DNA from: Caballeronia udeis
Lineage (GTDB): Bacteria > Pseudomonadota > Gammaproteobacteria > Burkholderiales > Burkholderiaceae
Assembly: GCF_001544555.2 (NCBI RefSeq)
Contig: NZ_FCOK02000019.1
Location: forward strand, 62,001 to 126,000
Direction: 5' to 3'
DNA: 64,000 nt
The notes under the pieces were generated by a model. It had not been told where the DNA came from. It searched no databases and worked only from the letters and a program-made list of their open reading frames with translations. Shown piece after piece: positions 16,301 to 27,668 of this stretch. The translations under genes and the position numbers were made by a program. Position 1 is the stretch's first letter. Every line of letters begins with the position of its first letter.

Positions 16301-16759
16301 AACAGCGAAGAATATCTCGATTCGGAGAAGTATCAGATCCGGGCCTGGGACTGGAACCGGCCGGGAAATATCGTCGGGGAAATTACCGCGCTGAACCGGA
16401 TCAGGAAGGCAAACCCGGCGCTGCATTCGCATCTCGGCGTCAACTTCCTTCCTGCTCATAATGACAACATCCTGTTCTTCGAGAAGGCAAATGCGGCGCG
16501 CGACAACGTCGTGCTGGTCGCGATCAATCTCGATCCGTTCAACGAACAAGGCGCGGACGTGGAACTGCCCTGGCAGACGTTGAATAATTGGGGCGTGCAG
16601 GAATGGGACGCGCTGGCCGTGGAGGACCAGATGACCGGAGAACGTTTCGAGTGGCGCGGCAGACGGCAGCATATTCGCCTCGACCCGAACACGCGACCGT
16701 TCGCGATCTGGCGAATCGCGCCGACGTGGGGACTGCCGCGAGCGCAGACGACCCTCTGA
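13364..16759 (+). CDS. glgE: Alpha-1,4-glucan:maltose-1-phosphate maltosyltransferase with an extra degenerate GH13-like N-terminal half
   Basis: This 1131-aa protein has two parts. Residues about 470-1131 match canonical GlgE: an N-terminal beta domain (RVAIESVTPSVDHGRFPAKR), then the GH13 barrel with nucleophile Asp849 (FRVDNPHTKP) and acid/base Glu878 (LAEAFTRP). GlgE transfers maltose from maltose 1-phosphate to growing glucan. Residues about 10-430 resemble a second GH13 barrel that has lost its catalytic residues: GFRFEAP has Glu174 instead of Asp, and the acid position reads LAWTVG. Start ATG 13364 has GGAAAAG upstream. A further in-frame 26 codons lack support. The treS-maltokinase fusion that makes its donor follows. 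Confidence 0.92.
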   Translation: MEHHQMLQAYAPRIYFIDPLLVGPLPEWSAQFEHAAALGFDHVLIGSPFQPGSNGHRQAIADHHKLNAVFESDASASEGLRLLASQANRHGLSVLVDITLDQVSAEGGLFRDNRHWFHPFEAAEARLDPRHAPHEESVAHANFGDGEAARALTEWWARELMLLADAGIGGFRFEAPHKVPAHVWRRLGAAVRERHPQTKWLAWTVGISRQDLAALADAGFDSVFSSSRWWDFQSNWLFDEHAALFRIAPPIAFPEEPYGSRLLHDLPDTSDSSLVERAYRRALYTAAGIGTGLLVPMGFEYGFTQPLTYNHGSAEEFRRAREGARFNVSTEVAHANALQRNSAALASTGELRALTGAGTPYAAILRGSGPDLRIAAEAALIVLNPDLTTPVYVDTRHLLDGAPGNFTRFRPIDEDTAETPLPLAPFLLQAGEVRLLRGAAEPPILLAQPQVKRGSKAADKKSVNDALLAPRVAIESVTPSVDHGRFPAKRIVGEAAEITAAIFGEGHDKIAAAVQWRGADETDWHEVPMVPVIPLGNDLWTTHIPLDRLGRHEFTVIAWRDDFASLIDHMQKKLKAGQTVELELEEARHLFALILAEVKTTESAQTEPLEGIVKQFAKADADTRLALVLAPETAQAIEAARHRPFLSRDPVTYRIDAERAAARFASWYEIFPRSMSDDENRHGTFVDVISKMPRIRQMGFDVLYFPPINPIGVANRKGKNNTLTALPGDVGSPYAIGGKEGGHDALHPELGNLDDFKQMLEAARAHGLEIALDFAVQCSPDHPWLKEHPTWFAWRPDGTLRYAENPPKKYQDIVNPDFYAQDAKPELWLALRDVFLFWIAAGVKIFRVDNPHTKPMPFWEWVIGDVRSRHPDAMFLAEAFTRPRVMNRLAKLGFSQSYTYFTWRESKRDFLEYMHDLTQTDARDYFRPNFFVNTPDINPRFLQRSGRAGFVIRAALAATLSGLWGVYSGFELCEAAALPNSEEYLDSEKYQIRAWDWNRPGNIVGEITALNRIRKANPALHSHLGVNFLPAHNDNILFFEKANAARDNVVLVAINLDPFNEQGADVELPWQTLNNWGVQEWDALAVEDQMTGERFEWRGRRQHIRLDPNTRPFAIWRIAPTWGLPRAQTTL

Positions 16760-16870
16760 GCACCACATGGGCGTCACCTGAAAGTCATTATCACGACGGC
16801 ACTCGCCGACGTGGCACAGAACAACTCATACAGCCGGGACAAGACACCGTCGCGGCTCAAGGAGCGACAC

Positions 16871-19800
16871 GTGAAGCGTAACAAGAACTCGACTCTCAGC
16901 GACGATCCGCTCTGGTACAAAGACGCGATCATCTACCAGATCCACATCAAGTCATTCTTCGATGCGAACAACGACGGCATCGGCGATTTCCCCGGCCTGC
17001 TCGCGAAGCTCGATTACATCTCCGAACTCGGCGTGGACACGATCTGGCTGTTGCCGTTCTATCCATCGCCACGGCGTGACGACGGTTACGACATTGCCGA
17101 TTACCGCAACGTGCACCCGGATTACGGCACGCTCGCCGATGTGAAGCGGTTTATCCAGGAAGCGCACGCGCGCGGCATTCGCGTGATCACCGAACTGGTC
17201 ATCAACCACACGTCCGACCAGCACCCGTGGTTCCAGCGCGCGCGTTTAGCCAAGCCCGGCTCGAATCATCGCAACTACTACGTCTGGTCGGATACCGACA
17301 AGAAGTATGAAGACACGCGGATTATTTTCATCGATTCGGAGCCGTCCAACTGGACGCATGATCCGGTCGCGGGACAGTACTACTGGCACCGGTTCTTCAA
17401 CCACCAGCCTGACCTGAACTTCGATAACCCCGCCGTGCTGAAGGAAGTGCTGCAGGTGATGCGCTTCTGGCTGGACATGGGCATTGACGGGTTGCGGCTG
17501 GACGCGGTGCCGTACCTGGTCGAACGCGAAGGCACGAACAACGAGAACCTGCCGGAGACGCACGAGATTCTCAAGAAGATTCGCGCGACGATCGACGCGG
17601 AATATCCGAACCGCATGTTGCTGGCCGAAGCGAACCAATGGCCGGAAGACGTGAAGGAGTATTTCGGCGACGAAGACGAATGCCACATGGCTTTCCACTT
17701 CCCGCTGATGCCGCGCATCTACATGTCGATTGCTAGCGAGGACCGCTTCCCGATCACGGACATCATGCGGCAAACGCCGGACCTCGCGCCGACCAACCAG
17801 TGGGCCATTTTCCTGCGCAATCACGACGAACTCACGCTGGAAATGGTCACGGATTCCGAGCGCGATTATTTGTGGAACACGTACGCGAGCGATCGTCGCG
17901 CACGGCTGAATCTTGGCATTCGCCGGCGTCTCGCGCCGCTGATGGAACGGGACCGCCGCCGGATCGAACTGATCAATTCGCTGCTGCTTTCCATGCCCGG
18001 CACGCCCGTGATTTATTACGGCGATGAACTCGGCATGGGCGACAACATCCACTTGGGCGACCGTGACGGCGTGCGTACGCCGATGCAGTGGTCATCGGAT
18101 AGAAACGGCGGGTTTTCGCGCGCCGATCCGGAGCAGCTCGTGCTGCCGCCCGTCATGGGTTCGCTCTACGGGTATGACGCCGTGAACGTGGAATCGCAAA
18201 GCCGCGATCCGCACTCATTGCTCAACTGGACGCGCAAGATGCTCACGGTGCGTCGCGGGAAGCAGGCGTTCGGTCGGGGCGCGATACGTTTTCTGCGCCC
18301 GAACAACCGCAAGATCCTTGCGTATCTGCGTGAAGTCGAAGGTGAACCGCCAATCTTGTGCGTCGCCAATTTGTCGCGGGCGCCGCAGGCCGTGGAACTC
18401 GACCTGTCCGAATACGCCGGCTCGGTGCCGCTGGAAATGACCGCCGATTCCGCGTTCCCGCCGATCGGCCAGCTCACTTATTTGCTGACCTTTCCGCCGT
18501 ACGGTTTCCTATGGTTCCAGCTGTGTCCGGGCAATCAGCGTCCGGCATGGAGCCAGGCGCCGTCCGAGCAATTGCCCGAATTCGTGACCATGGTGATCCG
18601 CGCCGGCCAGACCGGGCCGACACCGGAAAACGTGCGCTTGCTGGAGTCGGAAGTGCTGCCGTCTTATTTGAGCAAGCGGCGCTGGTTTGCATCGAAGGAC
18701 AAGAAGCTGATCGGCGTGCGTCTCGCGGCATTGACGACCATTCCGGAAGCGGGTTTTGCGTTTACGGAGATCGAAGCCGATGTCGGCGATCACGTCGAAC
18801 GCTACGTGCTGCCGCTCACGATTGCATGGGGCACTGAAACGACTTCGCCGCTCTATATGCAGCTCGCGCTCGCCCGTGTGCGCCAGGTTCGTAATATCGG
18901 CCATATCACCGACGCCTTCGCCGTCCCGAACTTCACCTACGGCGTGCTGAAGAAGCTCTTGCAGCGGGCGGTCATTCCCACAGTGCAGAAAAGTGAGATC
19001 CGCTTTATTCCCACCGAACGGCTCGACGCGCTTGCCGCCAATTTCAGGCCTGGTGAACCGCCGCCGGAAATTCGCTGGCTGGCGGCGGAGCAAAGCAATA
19101 GCTCGCTCGTGATCGGCGATCAGATCGTGCTGAAACTGGTGCGTCGCCTGGTTGGCGGGATTCATCCGGAAGCCGAAATGAGCCGGCACCTGACGAAGCT
19201 CGGTTACCAGAATACGGCGCCGCTGTTCGGCGAAGTGGTGCGGGTGGACCCGGAAGGCGTGCCGCACATGCTGTGCATCTTGCAAGGATTCATCGACAAC
19301 CAGGGCGATGCGTGGAACTACGCGCTCGATTACCTGCGCCGCACCGTGGATGAACTTGCGCTGGCCGTGGATACCGACGACCACTCCATGGACCGCGAGA
19401 AGGAAATGCTCGGAATCGAGGGCTACAGGAAGGTCACGGGGATCATCGGGCAGCGGCTGGGCGAACTGCACGTCGCGCTCGCCCTACCTTCGGACGACCC
19501 GGCGTTTACGCCTGAAAAGGCATCGAAGAAGGACGTGCGCGGCTGGAACGACGGCACCCACGCGCTGCTCGTCACGGCGCTCGACATCCTCGCGGCCAAG
19601 CTGCTGGAGTTCGGCGAGCATGACCGGGCCATGGCGCAGAGCTTGCTTGATCGCCGCGACCTGCTGCTTGCCGCGGTGCAAAAGCTCGTACCGGAAAACG
19701 CCAATGCACTGCGCATCCGTATTCACGGCGACTTCCACCTCGGTCAGGTGCTGATGGCACAGGGCGACGCATTCCTGATCGACTTCGAAGGTGAACCGGC

Positions 19801-20257
19801 GCGGCCGCTGGACGAGCGGCGCAAGAAATCGAGCCCATTGCGGGACGTGGCCGGCTTATTGCGTTCCTTGTCGTATGCCAGCGCGGCCGCGCAGCCGACG
19901 ACCGGAAACGCACCGCAGGCAACCGCCGATCGCAAGCGCGCGTTGTTCGAGCGCCTGCGCGGTCATGGGGAGGAAGCGTTCCTGCTGGAATACCGCGCGG
20001 CGGTGGCAGCTTCTGCGCAACCCATTGCCGGCGATGAAGCCACGCAAGCCGCTCTGCTCGATCTTTTCATGATCGAGAAGGCAGCCTACGAAATCCGCTA
20101 TGAAGCGGCCAACCGTCCGGCGTGGATTGGTTTGCCGTTGCGTGGCCTCGCGTCGCTGGCGAGCCGCCTGCTTGGCGATACGGGCGCCCCGCCCGCTCCC
20201 GGCTCGCGACCCGTGGACGCATTCAAGGACACCTCTGATGGAAACGAACATGAATAA
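16871..20257 (+). CDS. treS: Trehalose synthase (maltose glucosylmutase) fused to maltokinase
   Basis: This 1128-aa bifunctional enzyme converts trehalose to maltose and phosphorylates it to maltose 1-phosphate for GlgE. Residues 1-550 are the GH13 TreS domain, starting [12 protein letters not shown], with Asp211 (GLRLDAVPY), Glu253 (LLAEANQW) and Asp319 (RNHDE). Residues from about 600 on are the maltokinase (Pep2/Mak), with a kinase-like fold, [10 protein letters not shown] (952-961, catalytic Asp954) and the metal-binding FLIDFEGEP (Asp971). Start GTG 16871 has AAGGAG 6 nt upstream. An upstream in-frame GTG at 16811 is less well supported. Its last 20 bp overlap glgB. Confidence 0.93.
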   Translation: MKRNKNSTLSDDPLWYKDAIIYQIHIKSFFDANNDGIGDFPGLLAKLDYISELGVDTIWLLPFYPSPRRDDGYDIADYRNVHPDYGTLADVKRFIQEAHARGIRVITELVINHTSDQHPWFQRARLAKPGSNHRNYYVWSDTDKKYEDTRIIFIDSEPSNWTHDPVAGQYYWHRFFNHQPDLNFDNPAVLKEVLQVMRFWLDMGIDGLRLDAVPYLVEREGTNNENLPETHEILKKIRATIDAEYPNRMLLAEANQWPEDVKEYFGDEDECHMAFHFPLMPRIYMSIASEDRFPITDIMRQTPDLAPTNQWAIFLRNHDELTLEMVTDSERDYLWNTYASDRRARLNLGIRRRLAPLMERDRRRIELINSLLLSMPGTPVIYYGDELGMGDNIHLGDRDGVRTPMQWSSDRNGGFSRADPEQLVLPPVMGSLYGYDAVNVESQSRDPHSLLNWTRKMLTVRRGKQAFGRGAIRFLRPNNRKILAYLREVEGEPPILCVANLSRAPQAVELDLSEYAGSVPLEMTADSAFPPIGQLTYLLTFPPYGFLWFQLCPGNQRPAWSQAPSEQLPEFVTMVIRAGQTGPTPENVRLLESEVLPSYLSKRRWFASKDKKLIGVRLAALTTIPEAGFAFTEIEADVGDHVERYVLPLTIAWGTETTSPLYMQLALARVRQVRNIGHITDAFAVPNFTYGVLKKLLQRAVIPTVQKSEIRFIPTERLDALAANFRPGEPPPEIRWLAAEQSNSSLVIGDQIVLKLVRRLVGGIHPEAEMSRHLTKLGYQNTAPLFGEVVRVDPEGVPHMLCILQGFIDNQGDAWNYALDYLRRTVDELALAVDTDDHSMDREKEMLGIEGYRKVTGIIGQRLGELHVALALPSDDPAFTPEKASKKDVRGWNDGTHALLVTALDILAAKLLEFGEHDRAMAQSLLDRRDLLLAAVQKLVPENANALRIRIHGDFHLGQVLMAQGDAFLIDFEGEPARPLDERRKKSSPLRDVAGLLRSLSYASAAAQPTTGNAPQATADRKRALFERLRGHGEEAFLLEYRAAVAASAQPIAGDEATQAALLDLFMIEKAAYEIRYEAANRPAWIGLPLRGLASLASRLLGDTGAPPAPGSRPVDAFKDTSDGNEHE

Positions 20258-22466
20258 GCGCACAGACGACAGGCTGCTGACCGAAGGTCTGCATCCGCTC
20301 GATATCGACGCGCTCGTCGAAGCCCGCCATCCCGATCCGTTTTCGAAGCTCGGGCTGCATCAGACCGACGCCGGCCCTGTGATTCGCGTGCTGTTGCCGG
20401 GTGCCGCCGGGGTGCAGGTGCTCGCGCGCGACAGCAGCAAGCCGCTTGGCGCGCTGACGCAGGTTCATCCGGCGGGGTTGTTTATCGGGTTTATCGACGA
20501 GATGCAGGCGTACCGGCTGAATATCGATTGGCACGGCACGCCGCAGGAAGTTGCCGATACCTATTCGTTCGGCCCCGTATTAAGCGATGAAGCGTTGAAC
20601 CGCGTGTCTGGCGGCGATCCTTATGCGGTGATGGAGTGTCTCGGCTCGCGGCCGATCGTGCATGGTGGCGTAGCCGGCGTACGGTTTGCGGTATGGGCGC
20701 CGAATGCGCGACGTGTTTCCGTGGTGGGCGATTTCAACTCGTGGGACGGCCGCCGTCATCCCATGCGGTTGCGCCACAACGCTGGCGTGTGGGAACTGTT
20801 CGTGCCGGGCGTTGGCGCGGGCACGCGCTACAAATACGAGATTGTGACGCGGCAGGGCCACACGTTGCCGTTGAAGGCTGATCCGTGCGCGATGCAGAGC
20901 GAGCGGCCGCCGTCGACGGCTTCGGTCGTGGCGGATGCTGAGGCTATCGATGGATACGCCTGGACCGACGCCGAGTGGATGAGTACGCGCGGACCGAGGC
21001 AGACCGTGGACGCACCGATCTCCGTGTATGAGGTTCATGCGGAGTCGTGGCTGCGAGTGCCGGAGGAAGGCAACCGCGGCATGAACTGGCATGAGCTTGC
21101 CGAGCGCCTGATTCCGTATGCGAAGAGCATGGGGTTCACGCATCTGGAGTTCATGCCGATTGCGGAGCATCCGTTTGGCGGCTCGTGGGGTTATCAGCCG
21201 TTGGGGCAATTTGCGCCATCGGCGCGATTTGGGACGCCTGAGCAATTTGCCGAGTTCGTGAACCGCGCGCATGAAGCGGAGTTGGGGATCATTCTCGACT
21301 GGGTTCCGGCGCATTTTCCTAACGATACCCATGGTCTTGTCGAGTTTGACGGCACGCCGCTTTACGAGCATGCGGACCCGCGGGAGGGGTATCACCAGGA
21401 CTGGAACACGATGATCTACAACCTTGGACGTAACGAGGTCAGTGCGTTCCTCGTGGCGTCGGGGCTGGCCTGGTTAAAGCGTTATCACGTTGATGGATTG
21501 CGTGTGGACGCGGTGGCTTCCATGTTGTACCGCGACTATTCGCGCAAGGAGGGCGAGTGGGTGCCGAACATGTATGGGGGCCGTGAGAATCTGGAATCGA
21601 TAGCATTCCTCAAGCGGCTGAATCATGAGGTGCGTCAGATCCCTGGTGCGATTACGATTGCTGAGGAGTCGACTGCGTGGCCGGGTGTGACGGCTTCGCT
21701 TGAGCACGGTGGGCTTGGTTTTGATTTCAAGTGGAACATGGGCTGGATGCATGACACGTTGCACTACATGGAAGAGGATCCGGTCAATCGGAAGTATCAC
21801 CACAACATGTTCACGTTCGGGATGGTGTACGCGTATTCCGAGCGATTTATTTTGCCGCTTTCACATGATGAGGTGGTTCATGGGAAGGGTTCGTTGATTG
21901 GGAAGATGCCGGGGGATCACTGGCAGAAGTTTGCGAATTTGCGGGCGTATCTGGGTTTTATGTGGACGCATCCGGGCAAGAAGTTGTTGTTCATGGGCGG
22001 TGAGTTTGGTCAGTTTGGCGAGTTTGATCACGATGCATCGCCGCATTGGCATTTGCTTGACGATGTGTTTCATGGTGGTTTGCAGAAGCTGGTTCGCGAT
22101 TTGAACCGGGTGTATGGGGAGGAGCCGGCGCTGTACAAGCTTGATAGTGATCCTCGGGGGTTTGACTGGCTGATTGGCGATGACACGGCCAATAGTGTTT
22201 TTGCGTTCCGTCGCTCGGATGGTGAGGGGCGTGAGTGCGTGGTGATTTCGAATATGACGCCGGTGCCGCGGCTGGGATATCGGGTGGGGTTACCGCGCGG
22301 TGGGCGCTGGAGCGAGATCGTGAATTCGGATGCGTCGGTGTATGGCGGATCGAATATGGGGAATGGGGGCGTGATCCACGCCGAGAATATTTCGAGTCAT
22401 GGGCGGGAGTGGTCGGCCGTGCTGACTTTACCGCCGTTGGCGACGATTGTGCTGAGGGCCGATTAA
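20238..22466 (+). CDS. glgB: 1,4-alpha-glucan branching enzyme
   Basis: This 742-aa enzyme introduces alpha-1,6 branches into glucan made by GlgA or GlgE. It has the N-terminal N1 and CBM48 domains ([20 protein letters not shown] around residue 150), the GH13 barrel with Asp424 ([10 protein letters not shown]), Glu477 (EESTAWPG) and Asp544 ([10 protein letters not shown]), and the C-terminal beta domain. Length equals the usual bacterial GlgB. ATG 20238 has AAGGA (20225-20229) upstream and overlaps the treS end by 20 bp, so it is translationally coupled. The 3' third uses fewer G/C-ending codons than its neighbours. Confidence 0.95.
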   Translation: METNMNKRTDDRLLTEGLHPLDIDALVEARHPDPFSKLGLHQTDAGPVIRVLLPGAAGVQVLARDSSKPLGALTQVHPAGLFIGFIDEMQAYRLNIDWHGTPQEVADTYSFGPVLSDEALNRVSGGDPYAVMECLGSRPIVHGGVAGVRFAVWAPNARRVSVVGDFNSWDGRRHPMRLRHNAGVWELFVPGVGAGTRYKYEIVTRQGHTLPLKADPCAMQSERPPSTASVVADAEAIDGYAWTDAEWMSTRGPRQTVDAPISVYEVHAESWLRVPEEGNRGMNWHELAERLIPYAKSMGFTHLEFMPIAEHPFGGSWGYQPLGQFAPSARFGTPEQFAEFVNRAHEAELGIILDWVPAHFPNDTHGLVEFDGTPLYEHADPREGYHQDWNTMIYNLGRNEVSAFLVASGLAWLKRYHVDGLRVDAVASMLYRDYSRKEGEWVPNMYGGRENLESIAFLKRLNHEVRQIPGAITIAEESTAWPGVTASLEHGGLGFDFKWNMGWMHDTLHYMEEDPVNRKYHHNMFTFGMVYAYSERFILPLSHDEVVHGKGSLIGKMPGDHWQKFANLRAYLGFMWTHPGKKLLFMGGEFGQFGEFDHDASPHWHLLDDVFHGGLQKLVRDLNRVYGEEPALYKLDSDPRGFDWLIGDDTANSVFAFRRSDGEGRECVVISNMTPVPRLGYRVGLPRGGRWSEIVNSDASVYGGSNMGNGGVIHAENISSHGREWSAVLTLPPLATIVLRAD

Positions 22467-22470
22467 TCAG

Positions 22471-23444
22471 GGGGTTTTCGTTCGCACTCGGTTATTTTTC
22501 GTTCGCACTCGGGGGTTGGGGTTTGGTCGGGTGGTTGGTCGTTCGGGTCGGGGTGAGGGGGTCGGGGTGGTGGTCGGGGGTCAGTGCCGGGTTGCCAGGT
22601 TCCATGGTTAGCGGTCGGGGTTGCTGCCGGGTTGCTGCTGCTTAGCTTAGCGGTCTGCTTGAGTGAGCTGTTTTCTTTATCACTGTTAGCCACTGTGCGT
22701 GGCGGCACGTCATTTCTTGGTCCTTAGCGACAAAGAAACGAAGCAAAGAAAACGCTTTTAACCGCACTACCCTAAGTGTCCACAGCGTGCAGTTTCTATT
22801 CATAGGTGCCCCAAAAGCACAGTGCTCGCCAGAGCAGAGGATGTTTGAACCCCTCCCTCTCGCGAATCCTGACATGAACACGCTTCGCCACCAGTGCTCT
22901 CGGGCAAGCACCAGCACCCCACGGTCAGCACGGCCTCACGCGTTTTTGCAACCTCATTTCCTGGTGGGTTGGCGATATGGTTCGTGGTCCGTACAAATTT
23001 GATGGATGGTTTTACGCGGATAGCGCGGGGTGTTCCTTGGGCAGGTTCAATCACTGGTGGCGAAGCGTGTGGGTATCCGTGTTCGGAGAAAGAGGGGTTC
23101 ACACATCCGTGGCTCTGGCGAGCACCGTGCTTTTGGGGCCCCTATGAATAGAAACTGCACGCTGTGGACACTTAGGGTAGCGCGTTTTGAAAGCGTTTTC
23201 TTTGCTTCGTTTCTTTGTCGCTTTGGACAAAGAAATGACGCGCCGCCACGCGCAGTGGCTAATAGTGATAAAGAAAATAGCTCACTCAGGCAGACCGCTA
23301 ACACTGAAAGCAGCAACCCGGCACTGACTCAGACCGCTAACCCTGGAACCTGGCACCCCGGCACTAACCCTGACCGCTAACCCCAAAACCAGCCCCACCC
23401 TCAAGCAACCAAAACCCCAAAAACCGAGTGCGAACGGAAACCCC
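22471..23444. repeat. Large inverted-repeat element filling the glgB-glgX gap
   Basis: Two imperfect arms of about 400 bp (left 22471-22896, right 23052-23444) are inverted copies around a 155-bp centre. The best block is a perfect 39-bp match (22768-22806 with 23141-23179). The inner ends share CGCTTCGCCACCAGTG (22881-22896) with its complement at 23052-23067, and the outer ends share CCGAGTGCGAAC. Short reading frames inside (for example 22642-22917 and 23030-23380) follow the repeat rather than any protein family, so I treat them as non-coding. The right arm ends directly at the glgX ATG. No transposase is present. Confidence 0.8.
23293..23381 (+). repeat. Tandem imperfect ~40-bp repeats within the inverted-repeat element
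   Basis: The decamer GACCGCTAAC recurs at 23293, 23332 and 23372, spaced 39 and 40 bp, each followed by a CTGG/CTGA-type segment and CCGGCACT. Complementary copies of the same unit (TTAGCGGTC) occur in the left arm at about 22600-22660. The repeat lies just upstream of glgX. Confidence 0.65.
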
Positions 23445-25700
<2,256 letters not shown>

Positions 25701-25790
25701 ACGGCTCAAGGACGGTTTGAAGACGTCACGCAAGAACGCCGGGCAGGCTCACGAAAAGTATCTGACAAGCGCACTGAAGGCACACACATC

Positions 25791-27668
25791 ATGTCCGAAA
25801 CCCCGATCGATCCGCACAAGCATCACCACGCCTATTGCCTGCCCTTCGGCGCCCATGTCACCGATGCCGGCCACGCGCGTTATCGCTTCTGGGCGCCTTC
25901 GCAGAAGACGGTGCAACTGGAGCTTTACCCCAATGGAGCGCACGCGGCCGCAACCCTCATCGACATGACCCCGAGCGGTGACGGCTGGTTCGAAGTGCTC
26001 GCCGAAGGCGGCGCAGGCACGCGCTACCGGTACCGGATCAGTGCGGATCTCGCGGTGCCCGATCCGGCCTCCCGTTTCCAGCCCGACGACGTCCACGCCC
26101 CGAGCGAAGTGATCGACCCGCGTGCGTATCGCTGGGAAAACACGAACTGGCATGGCCGGCCGTGGGAAGAGACCGTGCTTTACGAAGTGCACGTCGGCGC
26201 AATGGGCGGTTATGCCGGCGTGACGCGCCGCCTGAAGGAATTCGCGCACCTCGGCGTGACGGCTATCGAACTGATGCCGCTCAATGACTTCAGCGGCAGC
26301 AGGAACTGGGGTTACGACGGCGTGCTGCCCTACGCACCCGACTCGGCATACGGCACGCCCGGCGAACTGAAGGAGCTCATCGATACCGCGCATGGGCTCG
26401 GCCTCATGGTCTTCCTCGATGTGGTCTATAACCACTTCGGGCCGGACGGCAACTATCTGAACGCTTACGCCAAGCCGTTCTTCCGCGAAGGCGTGAATAC
26501 GCCGTGGGGCCCGGCGATCGATTTCGAACGTCCGCAAGTGCGCGACTTCTTCTTCGACAACGCGCTGTACTGGCTGATGGAATATCGCTTCGATGGCCTG
26601 CGCCTCGACGCCGTCCACGCGATCAACGACGACCCGTGGCTGCGCGAACTGTCGGATCGCGTGCGTTCGTCGGTGGAAGCGGGCCGGCATGTGCATCTGG
26701 TGCTGGAGAACGAGCACAACACATCGAATCTGCTTGAATCGCATTTCAACGCGCAATGGAGCGACGACTCGCACAACACGCTGCACGTCCTGCTGACTGG
26801 AGAGGACGAGAGTTATTACAGCGCCTACAGCGACCAGCCGATCCAGAAGCTGGCGCGCGTGCTCGGCGAGGGTTTTGTGTACCAAGGCGAACCCTCGCCC
26901 ATCCACGATGGCAAACCACGCGGCGAACCAAGCGCGCACTTGCCGCCCACCGCTTTCGTGATGTTTTTACAGAACCACGATCAGGTCGGCAACCGGGCAA
27001 TGGGCGAACGCCTGCGCTCGCTGTGCAGCGAAGATGCGCTCTACGCCGCAACGGGTCTGATGCTCCTCACGCCGCAGATCCCGATGCTGTTCATGGAAGA
27101 GCAGTACGGTTCCACGCAGCCGTTCCTGTTCTTCACCGACTATCACGACGAACTCGCCGACGCCGTGCGCGAAGGCCGTCGCAAGGAATTTGCAAAGTTC
27201 TCCGCGTTCACCGACGAGAAACGCCGCGCGCAGATTCCCGATCCCAACGCCGTCGAGACGTTCAGGATGTCGTCGCCCGATGAAAGCAGGCGAACCACCG
27301 ATCACAACGACTGGCTGCACTTCTATCGCTCGGCGCTGGCTGTGCGCACGAAGCTCGTGATGCCGCATCTGAGGGGCGCGAAGGCGCTCGGCGCCAAGGT
27401 CATCGGAGAGAAAGCGGTGCTGGCAAACTGGCGGCTCGGCGACGGCAGCACCTATTCCGTTGCGCTCAATCTGGGCAAGCAAGCCGTTGCGCTCACCGGT
27501 CATCCGCCGGGCAAGGTTGTATTCGAAACGCCCGCCCGTGCCCGTGATCCAGCGGATCGCGGCGAGCTGGGCGCCGAGACTTTTATCGCGTGGCTGACAG
27601 GCGATTTCGCCGACGCCGCGTTCAATCATGACGCCCACCGCGTCAAAGCGTCGGGGAAAACCTCGTGA
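25791..27668 (+). CDS. treZ: Malto-oligosyltrehalose trehalohydrolase
   Basis: This 625-aa GH13 enzyme cleaves trehalose from the end of maltooligosyl-trehalose. It has an N-terminal CBM48-like domain (YRFWAPSQKTVQLELYPNG), the barrel with Asp273 (GLRLDAVHAI), Glu306 (LVLENEHN) and Asp397 (QNHDQVGN), and the MFMEEQYGSTQPFLFFTDY segment specific to TreZ. ATG 25791 has GAAGG upstream. The stop overlaps the malQ start by 4 bp (GTGA). It works with TreY, encoded two genes downstream. The 90-bp gap after glgX shows no terminator. Confidence 0.94.
   Translation: MSETPIDPHKHHHAYCLPFGAHVTDAGHARYRFWAPSQKTVQLELYPNGAHAAATLIDMTPSGDGWFEVLAEGGAGTRYRYRISADLAVPDPASRFQPDDVHAPSEVIDPRAYRWENTNWHGRPWEETVLYEVHVGAMGGYAGVTRRLKEFAHLGVTAIELMPLNDFSGSRNWGYDGVLPYAPDSAYGTPGELKELIDTAHGLGLMVFLDVVYNHFGPDGNYLNAYAKPFFREGVNTPWGPAIDFERPQVRDFFFDNALYWLMEYRFDGLRLDAVHAINDDPWLRELSDRVRSSVEAGRHVHLVLENEHNTSNLLESHFNAQWSDDSHNTLHVLLTGEDESYYSAYSDQPIQKLARVLGEGFVYQGEPSPIHDGKPRGEPSAHLPPTAFVMFLQNHDQVGNRAMGERLRSLCSEDALYAATGLMLLTPQIPMLFMEEQYGSTQPFLFFTDYHDELADAVREGRRKEFAKFSAFTDEKRRAQIPDPNAVETFRMSSPDESRRTTDHNDWLHFYRSALAVRTKLVMPHLRGAKALGAKVIGEKAVLANWRLGDGSTYSVALNLGKQAVALTGHPPGKVVFETPARARDPADRGELGAETFIAWLTGDFADAAFNHDAHRVKASGKTS

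Noticed and set aside
22235-22917. Frames within and next to the inverted-repeat element, including ones with MNRNCTLWTLRV in both arms
   Set aside because: The shared peptide is just the repeated DNA read in each arm. The frames diverge outside the repeat and match no family.
25717-25968. 83-codon frame over the glgX-treZ gap and treZ start
   Set aside because: It overlaps the treZ coding start in another frame and has no support.
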